From: Devosia rhizoryzae
Lineage (GTDB): Bacteria; Pseudomonadota; Alphaproteobacteria; Rhizobiales; Devosiaceae
Direction of reading: 5' to 3'
Assembly (NCBI RefSeq): GCF_016698665.1
Contig: NZ_CP068046.1
Coordinates: forward strand, 620,001-684,000
DNA: 64,000 nucleotides
Shown here piece after piece: positions 35,413 to 42,644 of this stretch. The notes beneath the pieces are model-generated. The model searched no databases and was not told the DNA's origin. It worked only from the letters and a program-made list of their open reading frames with translations. The first letter of the stretch is position 1. Every line of letters begins with the position of its first letter. A program made the position numbers and the translations under genes.

Positions 35413-36323
35413 CGACGCATAACCCCATAGAGGTCCTTGCCGTCGCCGACCAGGCGGACACGGGTGTCGGGACGCAGGTCGTTGTCGAGACCGATGTGAA
35501 CGACGCGGCGCACGTGCAGGGCCGCGGCCTTGGCCATGCCGATGGGGCGACCGCCCAGCGCACGAACCAGGCCGGCAAGATCGGCGTAAGGTGCGGCCAC
35601 GTGTTCGGCGGCCACCCGCACATCCTCGGCATCGACCGAGGTGTCATGGTCTAGGCCGATTTCACGGACGGAATAGGCTATGTCTTGCATGGCGATGTCG
35701 GACTGGCGAATGGTGACGAAGCCCCAGCCGAGCCGGTGGTAGACTTCCCGCGCCAGAGTCAGCTTGGCCTTGTAGTCACTCTCGTCGGCACGACGGTCCT
35801 TGTCGGTCTTCACCTCAACCAACATCACCATGTTCACGCCGTCCGCCATGTGCGGGCGCCATTCCGCAACGGCCCGGTCGAACGGAACATCGTTGAGCAG
35901 CATCTCGCCGAACGCGCGATCGACTTCGATCCGGGCATCGGGGAAGTATACCCAGTGCTTGGCGCTGCCCACGACCTGCATCTCGAGCCGGTGGGGCTGA
36001 GCCAGGAAGCGGTGCACCGCCGTCGCCACCTCGCAGAGCTGCATGAAGGGATACTCGCCCTCCATGCTTTCCCATGGCGAACTGCGGAAACCGGCCTTGA
36101 TCATGTAATGGCGACCGGTGGGCTTGCGGTGCCGCCCGTTGATGATGGTGCGAACGGGACCGCCATCGTCGGCAACGAAGATGTGGGCCACGACCAGTTC
36201 GCGGTCCATGCGGAGTTGACGACTCAGATCAAGCCGTTCTTTTTTGCGTGGCCGACGCGACAGGGCATCGGGCACGGGAGTGTCGAAGGCGATGTTTTCG
36301 GTATCGCCGGGGAGTTCGGGCAT
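35409..36323 (-). CDS. tnsA: TnsA-type endonuclease
   Basis: The product is 304 residues. The restriction-endonuclease-like active site is visible as Glu in WESMEGEYP (85-91), Asp129 in FPDARIE and Glu170-Val-Lys172 in MLVEVKTDKD. A C-terminal winged-helix-like region follows. TnsA cleaves the 5' strands at the ends so the element leaves cleanly. It is the first gene of the leftward tns operon. Confidence 0.85.
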   Translation of the reverse strand: MPELPGDTENIAFDTPVPDALSRRPRKKERLDLSRQLRMDRELVVAHIFVADDGGPVRTIINGRHRKPTGRHYMIKAGFRSSPWESMEGEYPFMQLCEVATAVHRFLAQPHRLEMQVVGSAKHWVYFPDARIEVDRAFGEMLLNDVPFDRAVAEWRPHMADGVNMVMLVEVKTDKDRRADESDYKAKLTLAREVYHRLGWGFVTIRQSDIAMQDIAYSVREIGLDHDTSVDAEDVRVAAEHVAAPYADLAGLVRALGGRPIGMAKAAALHVRRVVHIGLDNDLRPDTRVRLVGDGKDLYGVMRR

Positions 36324-36352
36324 GAGTTCTCCTGCTCACGCCCGGAGAAAGC

Positions 36353-36381
36353 TTGACGCGGCGATGCGTCCAGCAGATACT
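36353..36381 (+). promoter_or_regulatory. Predicted sigma70 promoter reading away from tnsA
   Basis: TTGACG (36353-36358), exactly 17 bases, GATACT (36376-36381). A transcript would begin near 36388, just before the tandem hairpins, and no open frame with a ribosome site follows. Confidence 0.5.
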
Positions 36382-36387
36382 CCTGGG

Positions 36388-36611
36388 CGTGGTTCGGGCC
36401 GTAAGGCCGGTTCCATGGCCACGGGCCGGAAGGTCCATGGTGTTGCGTTTGTCGGCCGTGAGGCCGGTAGATGCGTCGGCTGCGAAGCCGGTTCGATGGC
36501 GACGGGCCTTGCGGTCCACCGCCGTGCTTGAGACGTGCCCCGGTGCTTGCAGGCTTGGAGGGGTCGTCGTTTGTTTTAACGCCCTGGAGAAATCCGGGGC
36601 GTTTTCATTTT
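36388..36611 (+). ncRNA. Candidate structured RNA: five tandem tetraloop hairpins ending in a terminator
   Basis: Stems with four-base loops follow one another: GGCC-GTAA-GGCC (36397-36408), GGGCC-GGAA-GGTCC (36423-36436), CGGCC-GTGA-GGCCG (36453-36466), CGGCT-GCGA-AGCCG (36477-36490) and GGGCC-TTGC-GGTCC (36504-36517). The first four loops are all GNRA type on the plus strand. Hairpins 1-2 and 4-5 are joined by nearly identical linkers (GGTTCCATGGCCAC and GGTTCGATGGCGAC), so the unit is duplicated. A promoter-like pair lies before it and an intrinsic terminator after it. No known RNA family was recognised. Confidence 0.55.
36578..36611 (+). terminator. Intrinsic terminator of the hairpin-array transcript
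   Basis: AACGCCC (36578-36584) pairs with GGGGCGTT (36596-36603) around TGGAGAAATCC, followed by TTCATTTT on the plus strand. Confidence 0.75.
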
Positions 36612-36966
36612 CTGGTATTCTCTTCGGACTACGCTGCCGTTCGAATCCGCCATCATCATCTGCGGAAAAGCTAGAGCTTGGAAAGGCCCTCCGCGATTTT
36701 TCTGGTCGACGAATATCGGCAATGGTCGAGTCCTGACTCCACCTTATTCCAGTTTCTTAATGTTCTACTTTAACTGCTTCGAGCGTCGTCCGACGTCGAT
36801 CCAACGGCAAGAGCCAACCGTGCCAGTCGGGCCCGTTGAGGGTTCAAAGGCGATTTCGCCAGCTAGTGTCGTGATTCGCCGATCCAATGTTGACACCCCA
36901 AAAAATGTTAATTCCAGCTGTCCACAGGTTTAGTGCAAAATCGTCCTTAGTTGCCAAAAAGCCACA
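36612..36966. other. Gene-free stretch between the hairpin RNA and the FtsH-like gene
   Basis: No open frame or conserved RNA is apparent. The sequence is less GC-rich than its surroundings. The right end of the Tn7-like element and the 3' end of the leftward FtsH-like operon are expected here. A TGTTGACA at 36890-36897 could be part of an end but has no recognised partner. Confidence 0.45.
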
Positions 36967-38934
36967 CTATGGTCCGTCCCAAGACGGTGATTGGGAGTGA
37001 ATCGGGGCGCCTGACGACCCTGCTTCGACCTCGATAATGGCCAGAATGTCATCTCGGCTGACAGTTCTTCGCGCCAGCAGTTCGTCGGCCAGTCTTCCGA
37101 GCGCCTCCCGATTCGCGCTGAGAGTTTTCAATGACCTATCGGCCAAGATGCCCAGCCGTGTCTCGACTGCACGGCAGGCGATCGGGTCGCGCATGAGGTG
37201 CAGCATCACGTCTTCGGGTTCGCAGCGCCAACGGGGTGTGCCGTCGACCAAACCAAGCGTCAGATAGGCGATCGCCAAGGTCTGGACGGCCAGGGCAAGG
37301 TCGCTTGTGGCGGACCCACCCGCACCCGAACTGGGCGAGCCGTAGATGAGGATCTCGGCTGCGCGTCCTGCCAAGAGCATCTCCACCCGGTTCTCGAGTT
37401 CGACAATGGTCTCGATCGGGGTTCCCGACACGGCGATCTGGGTGTGACCGCCGCTATTGTCGCCGGCTCCGCCCGGTTCGATGGTCACCAGGTTCAGGCG
37501 TTCCGGCATGTGAAGTGCCGCAAGGATGGCATGGCCGGACTCGTGGATGGCAATGCGCCTAGCCACATCGGGGGGCGTTTCCCTGCCGGGCATAAGCACG
37601 GACTTGAGGTCGTCGAGCGTGATGTCCCTGTCGGCGCGACGGGCCTTGCGCCGGGCCCTGCGGACGACGTCCATGATGTCCGCACCCGTCATCGCCCGGC
37701 TGGCGCAGATCGTAGCGACACCACCGAGGTCGGCTCCCGGCAACGCCGAGCCGAGATGGTGCCGGAGGATGCGCATCGCGCCATCCGGTCCGGGCGGCCC
37801 CAGAAAAACCGCTCGCTCGAGGCGCCCATTTCGCAGAATGGCGGGCGAAATCGCATGGAGTCGATTCGTCGCTCCGACTACGATGACACCAGCCCTTTCG
37901 GCGACGGCACCGTCCAATGCAATCAGGAAATCCGCGACGACCGGAGCCCAATAGTCCCTGTTCTTGCTGTCGGTGGCATCAAGATTGGGCACCTGGTCCA
38001 ACTCGTCCAGGAAGAGCAGGCATGGGGCGGCGCTGCGAGCACGCTCGAACAAATCCCTCTGGGCACGGATGACGGTATCGAGGTATCCGGTCGTACTGGC
38101 GAACAGGTCGGCAATGCTGCCGATGACAACGGGAATGCCGAGATATTGGCCCAATGACCGAGCGTATGTGGTCTTGCCCGTGCCCGGCGGGCCATGGAGG
38201 ACAATACCGCGATCGACGTCGGCCCACCCGATCCGTCGTGCGGCGACGTCTGCCAGGTCGATCTTGAGGTCCTGCGCCCAACGACGAGCATCACCGAATT
38301 CGACAGCCTCCTCCATGGAGGGGAGGACCTCGTTTCCGCGGGTCATGCCGGTCTTGTTGGCGATCGCTTGGCTAAGCTTCTCGACGACCACGGCGGCTTC
38401 CGCCTGGAAGGAGACGAGCGAGCAAATCTCGTCGAAGTCGAGTGCGCCGACGTTGAGTGCATCGAGGCCGCGGGGAACCGGACCGGTGCAAACGCTCCGA
38501 AGGAAACTCCGCAACAAGGCAGGGTCCGGAGCTGGCACGGTCGCCGTCACGGATGCCACGGTGCGCAGCAACGGTGGAAGGGTAGACGGCGTGACCGCCA
38601 CCCCGACCACCACGTGCCCGGCTTCCAGATGGAACTTGACCGCCTTGCGGTCGTCCTTAGCCGCCTTCGGGCCGCCGGGGTAAACCGAGTGGACCGAGTC
38701 GTGCAGCTCCGCGATGGCCTCGCCGATCGGCTCCTGCCATTCCGTCGAAGGTACGATGACCACCAGGTGCCCGCTCGTGCCCTTGGCCAACGCGTTGCGC
38801 ACCGACTTGGGGAGAGTGCGCTCGACCACGAGATCGGCCAGCCGCTCCTGGATCGTGCGCTCGTCCTTGGTGTTCTTGATCGTCCTCATCTCATACAACT
38901 CCTTTGGGAAAACCAAATCGTCGAGCTCACCCAT
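36967..38934 (-). CDS. FtsH-like AAA+ ATPase/zinc metalloprotease without membrane anchor
   Basis: The product is 655 residues. ATG 38934 has GGGAGG upstream. AAA motifs are Walker A GPPGTGKT (248-255), Walker B LFLDE (307-311) and a GATNRLHAISPAILRNGRLER sensor/arginine-finger region. A zinc-protease signature HESGH (464-468) follows, and ATSDLALA probably supplies the third ligand, as in FtsH. Unlike FtsH it has no N-terminal membrane helices; about 240 N-terminal residues are of unknown fold. It is the last gene of a five-gene operon. Its substrate is unknown. Confidence 0.8.
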   Translation of the reverse strand: MGELDDLVFPKELYEMRTIKNTKDERTIQERLADLVVERTLPKSVRNALAKGTSGHLVVIVPSTEWQEPIGEAIAELHDSVHSVYPGGPKAAKDDRKAVKFHLEAGHVVVGVAVTPSTLPPLLRTVASVTATVPAPDPALLRSFLRSVCTGPVPRGLDALNVGALDFDEICSLVSFQAEAAVVVEKLSQAIANKTGMTRGNEVLPSMEEAVEFGDARRWAQDLKIDLADVAARRIGWADVDRGIVLHGPPGTGKTTYARSLGQYLGIPVVIGSIADLFASTTGYLDTVIRAQRDLFERARSAAPCLLFLDELDQVPNLDATDSKNRDYWAPVVADFLIALDGAVAERAGVIVVGATNRLHAISPAILRNGRLERAVFLGPPGPDGAMRILRHHLGSALPGADLGGVATICASRAMTGADIMDVVRRARRKARRADRDITLDDLKSVLMPGRETPPDVARRIAIHESGHAILAALHMPERLNLVTIEPGGAGDNSGGHTQIAVSGTPIETIVELENRVEMLLAGRAAEILIYGSPSSGAGGSATSDLALAVQTLAIAYLTLGLVDGTPRWRCEPEDVMLHLMRDPIACRAVETRLGILADRSLKTLSANREALGRLADELLARRTVSRDDILAIIEVEAGSSGAPIHSQSPSWDGP

Positions 38935-39268
38935 GCTGTTTCCTCCCGGTGCCGCGCGGCTCGAGCAGGTAGTACCGGCTCATCGTCCTCGCCCAGCGTT
39001 CGTCCCCGTCGACGGCGAAAAGCTCGGAAGTGATCGCAGGGCGATGGTCCGCGATCCTCGGATGTCGTTTGACCGTGCCGACCAAGGCGATGCCGGAGCG
39101 CGACAGCACGCCCCAGTCCCCGAGCGTGGGCGCCTGCGCCAATTGCGCGGCAGACGGAGCGTGACCGGATGCAAGCAGGCGAAGGTCGGCGGCCAAGGAT
39201 TCGAGTCGATCCGCGGTGGCGAGGGGATCGGCGCCGAAGAAGTTCACGGCCTGGTGGCGCCGGCTCAT
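38927..39268 (-). CDS. Small DUF6634-like protein
   Basis: The product is 113 residues. The pattern APTLGDWGVLSRSGIALVGTVKRHPRIADHRPAITSELFAVDGDERWARTMSRYYLLEP resembles the DUF6634 family of alphaproteobacterial mobile elements; this is from memory of the family and function is unknown. Its start overlaps the upstream stop (ATGA) and its stop overlaps the FtsH-like start by eight bases. Confidence 0.6.
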   Translation of the reverse strand: MSRRHQAVNFFGADPLATADRLESLAADLRLLASGHAPSAAQLAQAPTLGDWGVLSRSGIALVGTVKRHPRIADHRPAITSELFAVDGDERWARTMSRYYLLEPRGTGRKQHG

Positions 39269-39873
39269 AGCGGCTGCACCAGGTGCACTTCGGTGGCGGG
39301 AAGGATCGGCTTGTCGAGGTCGATATAGAGGCCGCCTTCGACGACCAGGGCCATTATGGCCGAGACCGGCTCCTCCCCGCGTACCATCACCGCCAGGTCC
39401 AGCAAAGGTGCGCTGCCGCCGTTGTCGATCAAGTGGGCCAACAGCTTCATGCGGTCGGTCAAGCCGATCTCTGCACCTTCGGCACCGGCGATCATCATGG
39501 CGTTGGTTAGGCGGGGCTCGCGGCGGATGAACGATTCCGGCACCAGCACGACCGTGTGGCCCATGGTTGCGGCCAGTGCCTTCAGTTCGAAGAAGGCATG
39601 CCTGCCATGGCCGCGCCAGGCCGCGTTGCAGACGCAGACCAGATAAACCTCGCGGCCCGAGATGGAGACCTTCAGGGCTGTGAAGTCACCGGGTCCGATC
39701 ATGAGATCGTCGGCGATGCCTTCGATGACGGCGTCGCCTTGCAGGCTTCTGATGGCCGGGTGGACAAGAACCAGGGCCTCGGCGGACCGGCGCAGGGAAC
39801 GGCGGCGTCGTTCGGGAACAAGGTCGGCTTTAGGCGACCATGGCGAGGGGCGTGCAGCATCGGCTTCGAGCAT
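39265..39873 (-). CDS. Unknown protein with a degenerate TnsA-like core (paralogue 1)
   Basis: The product is 202 residues with GGAG before the ATG. The segment GDFTALKVSISGREVYLVCVCNAAWRGHGRHAFFELKALAATMGHTVVLVPESFIRREPRL has the strand-helix-strand layout of the TnsA core, but where TnsA has Glu-Val-Lys this protein has Cys-Val-Cys-Asn. The C-terminal SAIMALVVEGGLYIDLDKPILPATEVHLV resembles a winged helix. If the fold assignment is right the protein cannot cut DNA. The alignment is by eye. Confidence 0.55.
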   Translation of the reverse strand: MLEADAARPSPWSPKADLVPERRRRSLRRSAEALVLVHPAIRSLQGDAVIEGIADDLMIGPGDFTALKVSISGREVYLVCVCNAAWRGHGRHAFFELKALAATMGHTVVLVPESFIRREPRLTNAMMIAGAEGAEIGLTDRMKLLAHLIDNGGSAPLLDLAVMVRGEEPVSAIMALVVEGGLYIDLDKPILPATEVHLVQPL

Positions 39874-39924
39874 GCGAGTACTCCAAGTTGCAGGGTGGGG
39901 GCGTAAGCGAAGTTGGCGCGGCGG

Positions 39925-40194
39925 TTAGGTTTTCGACCGGGCCATTATCTTGTAGGGCAGGCCATAGGCCTCGAGCATGTGCCCGAGGTCCCGGACCTTG
40001 AAACAGTCTGGGTCGAAACCCGGTGGCAACAGCAGGATCTTGACGTTCGGGTCCTCCAGGGAGAGTTCCAGCTCATTGCGGTCGAAGCCGGCACGATAGA
40101 CCAGTTGGGTCAGCAGCGGGCTTGGAGCGGCGGTGATCGGATCATCTCGACGCATAGGTGTCCTCCGGCTCCGCAGGAGCGGGTCCATCAACAA
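39925..40194 (-). CDS. Small hypothetical protein of the FtsH-like operon
   Basis: The product is 89 residues from ATG 40194; a later ATG at 40155 (MRRDDPITAAPSP) is possible. It is soluble, with a segment NVKILLLPPGFDPDCFKVRDLGHMLEAYGLPYKIMARS. No family was recognised. It lies between the two pseudo-nuclease-like genes in the same direction. Confidence 0.5.
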   Translation of the reverse strand: MLMDPLLRSRRTPMRRDDPITAAPSPLLTQLVYRAGFDRNELELSLEDPNVKILLLPPGFDPDCFKVRDLGHMLEAYGLPYKIMARSKT

Positions 40195-40218
40195 AGGGGG
40201 TGAGGTTCGGGTGGCGGT

Positions 40219-40776
40219 CTATGCGCGGCAGTCGGCGCCAGTCAGCAAGCGCATAGCGCGGCAGCCTATAGGATCGCCGAAGACTGGCCCGCAACAAGGG
40301 TGGTCGACGCCCATCCCCTGCGGATCGCGTATAAGCTCGAGCAGGACTTCTACCCTTTTTCCCGACGAGCTTTCGTCACCCTCGCGATCGAGCATGACGA
40401 TGACGGGCTGGGGAATGAGGACGCAGAGGCGACCGCAAGCCTCCATCGAAGCCCTCAACCTTTGGAGCCGGTCCATCGCGTTGCGCCGGTACCACAAGCG
40501 GCTCGGGACCCCGACGATGGTCACGGGGCCGATGACGTCGAGCATCGCCTGACATGTCGCGAGGCAAGCGCCGTCCAGCCCCACCGAGGTCGCGAAGTAG
40601 CTGACGAGCGGATCCGTTCCGACCAGAGCTACGCCTGGTGTTCGGGACATGGAGTCGAACAGGATGGACGAGAGTTTCCGCCGAACGTCACGATGGCGAA
40701 GCTGGCGGGACTTCTGATCGTCGTGACGGGAATCTTGGGAACGCACGTACAAGGACACGGAAATCTCCCCCTGCAT
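40219..40776 (-). CDS. Unknown protein with a degenerate TnsA-like core (paralogue 2)
   Basis: The product is 185 residues and is the promoter-proximal gene of the operon. The segment VTIVGVPSRLWYRRNAMDRLQRLRASMEACGRLCVLIPQPVI aligns well with the corresponding part of the 39265-39873 product (shared V-x-[IL]-V-x-V, W, L-x-x-L-x-A-x-M, G-x-x-x-V-L-[IV]-P and final I). The catalytic Glu-x-Lys of active TnsA is again missing (Gly-Val-Pro-Ser). A start at 40776 is assumed. Confidence 0.5.
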   Translation of the reverse strand: MQGEISVSLYVRSQDSRHDDQKSRQLRHRDVRRKLSSILFDSMSRTPGVALVGTDPLVSYFATSVGLDGACLATCQAMLDVIGPVTIVGVPSRLWYRRNAMDRLQRLRASMEACGRLCVLIPQPVIVMLDREGDESSSGKRVEVLLELIRDPQGMGVDHPCCGPVFGDPIGCRAMRLLTGADCRA

Positions 40777-40879
40777 GCATGAGCAGACTGAGCGCGATGG
40801 TCAATCGAGGACGTCGTGCAGCAAGTCGGCACGCGGGGGAAGGTTTCTTGGGGTGCGATCGGCACCGTCGCTTCCAATG

Positions 40880-40914
40880 CTATAGTGACTAGAGGAAATC
40901 TCCGAAGATGTCAA
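40880..40914 (-). promoter_or_regulatory. Leftward promoter overlapping a palindrome, before the FtsH-like operon
   Basis: On the minus strand TTGACA (40914-40909) is followed after 17 bases by TAGTCA. The interval 40880-40894 is CTATAGT-G-ACTAGAG, a near-perfect dyad that overlaps this -10. The dyad resembles the CadR/PbrR-type operators seen later in the window, but no 19-20-base MerR spacer is present. The divergent XRE protein is another candidate ligand. Confidence 0.45.
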
Positions 40915-40993
40915 GCGCAGATGTACATTTTGTGCAACGACGCCGTTTCTGGTTAACTAAGTGCTACATCTTTCGATTCGGAACCGCGGCCTC

Positions 40994-41260
40994 ATGGAAG
41001 AGCGAAGACATCCCAGTCCGGCCCAGATAAGGGCGGCACGAGCGCTCCTGGACTGGAGCCAGCAGCAACTGGCGGCGCGTAGCGGCATTGGCCGCCGCAC
41101 GGTTGCTGCCTATGAGATCGGCGGCGACCGAGTGACGGAAGCAAGCATCACCGGCATGAGCGATGCGCTTATGGACGCGGGCATATCCTTCAGCGGCCCC
41201 GATCAACCCGAAGGGGTGTATCGGCAGGGGAGCGGTGCGAAAGACCGGGACGGTGACTGA
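40994..41260 (+). CDS. XRE-family regulator
   Basis: The product is 88 residues from ATG 40994; a GTG 33 bases earlier is possible. The helix-turn-helix is RAARALLDWSQQQLAARSGIGRRTVAAYEIGGDRVTEASITGMSDALMDAGI, and GISFSGPDQPEGVYRQ is the usual tail of small XRE regulators. It is divergent from the FtsH-like operon and may control it. Confidence 0.8.
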   Translation: MEERRHPSPAQIRAARALLDWSQQQLAARSGIGRRTVAAYEIGGDRVTEASITGMSDALMDAGISFSGPDQPEGVYRQGSGAKDRDGD

Positions 41261-41293
41261 AGCGGCGCCGCCTTTACGGCGGGCCGTGTCTGC

Positions 41294-41905
41294 CTAGCCT
41301 TGGTCGATCAGTCGTCGCACTTTTGCGAGCCTGACATCAATGCCTTCCTCTGTGGCCAACGTGCCGAAAAACCGCCCGTCCGACGTTACCAGCTGGATCG
41401 AGGCCTGATGCTCCATCGTGTAGTCGCCCCCTTCGACCGGCACCTTTTCGAAGAAGATGTAGCGGTCCTTAGCCATGGCGGAGACCTGGTCCAGGTTTCC
41501 GGTCAGACCGGTGATGCGGGCATCGAAGTAGTCGACGTAGTCCTTCATGACCTCGGGGGTATCTCGCTCGGGATCAACGGAAACGAAGACCACCTGCAGC
41601 TTCTCGGCGTCCGGGCCCAGCGCCTCGAGGATGCCGGACATCTCGGCCAAAGCGGTGGGGCAGACGTCGGGGCAATGGGTGAAGCCGTAGAACCATGCCG
41701 AGGGCTTGCCAAGAAAACTGGCTTCCGAAACGGCAGCTCCATCCTGGTTCACCAGGGAGAACGGTTTGGCGTAGAACGCCTCGCCGGCCTCCGCCTGCTG
41801 CCGGCCAGTGCCGTAGGTCAGGTAAAGGGTGCCTGCTGCCGCGACCGCCACAAGGGTCCAGAGCACGGCGCGCAGGGTTCGCAGTCCCGATGCCGGCTTT
41901 TTCAC
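41294..41905 (-). CDS. Sco1/SenC/PrrC-family copper protein
   Basis: The product is 203 residues with one N-terminal membrane helix. The thioredoxin-like fold carries the copper-binding Cys78-x3-Cys82 (THCPDVCP), and a conserved His is expected in YTMEHQAS. Sco proteins deliver copper to CuA of cytochrome oxidase or act as thiol-redox proteins. The gene overlaps the PCuAC gene by four bases at the end of the zntA operon. Confidence 0.88.
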   Translation of the reverse strand: MKKPASGLRTLRAVLWTLVAVAAAGTLYLTYGTGRQQAEAGEAFYAKPFSLVNQDGAAVSEASFLGKPSAWFYGFTHCPDVCPTALAEMSGILEALGPDAEKLQVVFVSVDPERDTPEVMKDYVDYFDARITGLTGNLDQVSAMAKDRYIFFEKVPVEGGDYTMEHQASIQLVTSDGRFFGTLATEEGIDVRLAKVRRLIDQG

Positions 41906-42378
41906 CGGGCGTGGTCCCCGTGGCTGCTGGCGGCGGATTCCGCCGAGCGCTTCTCGACCTCGAAGACTACGTCCACGCGTCCGGCATTTTCGAACACCAG
42001 CGTGGCCCCGATCTCATCGCCTGCTACATAGCGACGGTCCGGATCGAGGAACATGGCATGGTTCCCGTCCCCGAGCTCGACCGTGGTTCCGGCGGGTACG
42101 GCGAGACCATCGGTGATCTGCTGCATGCGTGCGATCCCATCGGTAACGGACGAGCGGTGCAGTTCCACCTTCCTTGCCGCTGCGCTCTCGATGGCGACCA
42201 GCCGGTCGTCGCTACCGCCCCTGTTCGCGATGGAAAGGTAGCCGCCGAGCACCGGAGCGTTCGGAGGTGCCTCCTCGATCATGGGATGATCGACATAGAG
42301 GTCACCAACGGTGAACTCGTGCGCAGCGGCGGGGATCGCGGGCCCTAGCAGGAGCAAGGTGGTCAGGAGCGTCTTCAT
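41902..42378 (-). CDS. PCuAC-type periplasmic copper chaperone
   Basis: The product is 158 residues. The start at 42378 (MKTLLTTLLLLGPAIPAAAHE) gives a clean signal peptide. The copper motif is ELHRSSVTDGIARMQQ (His...Met) and later GNHAMF (His-x-Met), as in PCuAC, which hands Cu(I) to CuA with Sco. A His-rich tail (SSHGDHAR) ends it. It precedes and overlaps the Sco gene. Confidence 0.87.
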   Translation of the reverse strand: MKTLLTTLLLLGPAIPAAAHEFTVGDLYVDHPMIEEAPPNAPVLGGYLSIANRGGSDDRLVAIESAAARKVELHRSSVTDGIARMQQITDGLAVPAGTTVELGDGNHAMFLDPDRRYVAGDEIGATLVFENAGRVDVVFEVEKRSAESAASSHGDHAR

Positions 42379-42473
42379 GTTCGTCTTGCCTTGATGCTGG
42401 TTTCGAAATCGCCCGGAGGCTAGTGGTGCAGGCCGCGTTCGGACATGTGACCGGATGATGCACTCGCGCGGCA

Positions 42474-42644
42474 TCATTCGGTCGCTGCGGCGGGGGCCGC
42501 GGAAGGCGGGATGACCTCGTTCCGGGGAGCTTTGTCATGCAGCATCGGCGTCAGCACGAACCAGCCGACGATCAACACCACCGAGCCCCACAACCCTAAT
42601 TGGAACAGCATCAAGGCGATAGGCGGCCTGTACCGTTGGCTCAT
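42474..42644 (-). CDS. Small membrane protein of the zntA operon
   Basis: The product is 56 residues: a short polar head, one hydrophobic helix (IALMLFQLGLWGSVVLIVGWFVLTPML) and a Pro/Ala tail. The ATG at 42644 overlaps the P-type ATPase stop (ATGA), which argues it is real. No family was recognised. Confidence 0.65.
   Translation of the reverse strand: MSQRYRPPIALMLFQLGLWGSVVLIVGWFVLTPMLHDKAPRNEVIPPSAAPAAATE

Larger units (their letters stand above)
29605..36323 (-). mobile_element. Tn7-like transposition module (TnsA, TnsB, TnsC, TniQ plus one small gene)
   Basis: Five overlapping or near-overlapping leftward genes have the order tnsA-tnsB-tnsC-tniQ-unknown. Presence of TnsA implies cut-and-paste transposition, with TnsC and TniQ choosing the target. 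In Tn7 tnsA lies beside the right end with cargo at the far side. By analogy the right end would be in the gene-free 36.3-36.9 kb stretch and higBA would be cargo. The ends and target duplication were not identified, so the coordinates cover genes only. Confidence 0.8.

Noticed and set aside
36360..36530. A short plus-strand peptide with repeated AGSMATG units over the hairpin array
   Set aside because: The repetition follows from the duplicated hairpin-linker unit; there is no ribosome site and the RNA-stem explanation accounts for more of the sequence.
36640..36665. GTTCGAATCCGCC resembling the T-loop and 3' end of a tRNA, a possible integration site
   Set aside because: The adjoining bases do not form a T stem, and no D arm, anticodon arm or acceptor partner is found upstream.
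36890..36897. TGTTGACA and a related AATGTTGAC at 28449 as possible ends of the Tn7-like element
   Set aside because: Both occur in the same orientation, the similarity does not extend beyond about ten bases, and no target duplication is visible.
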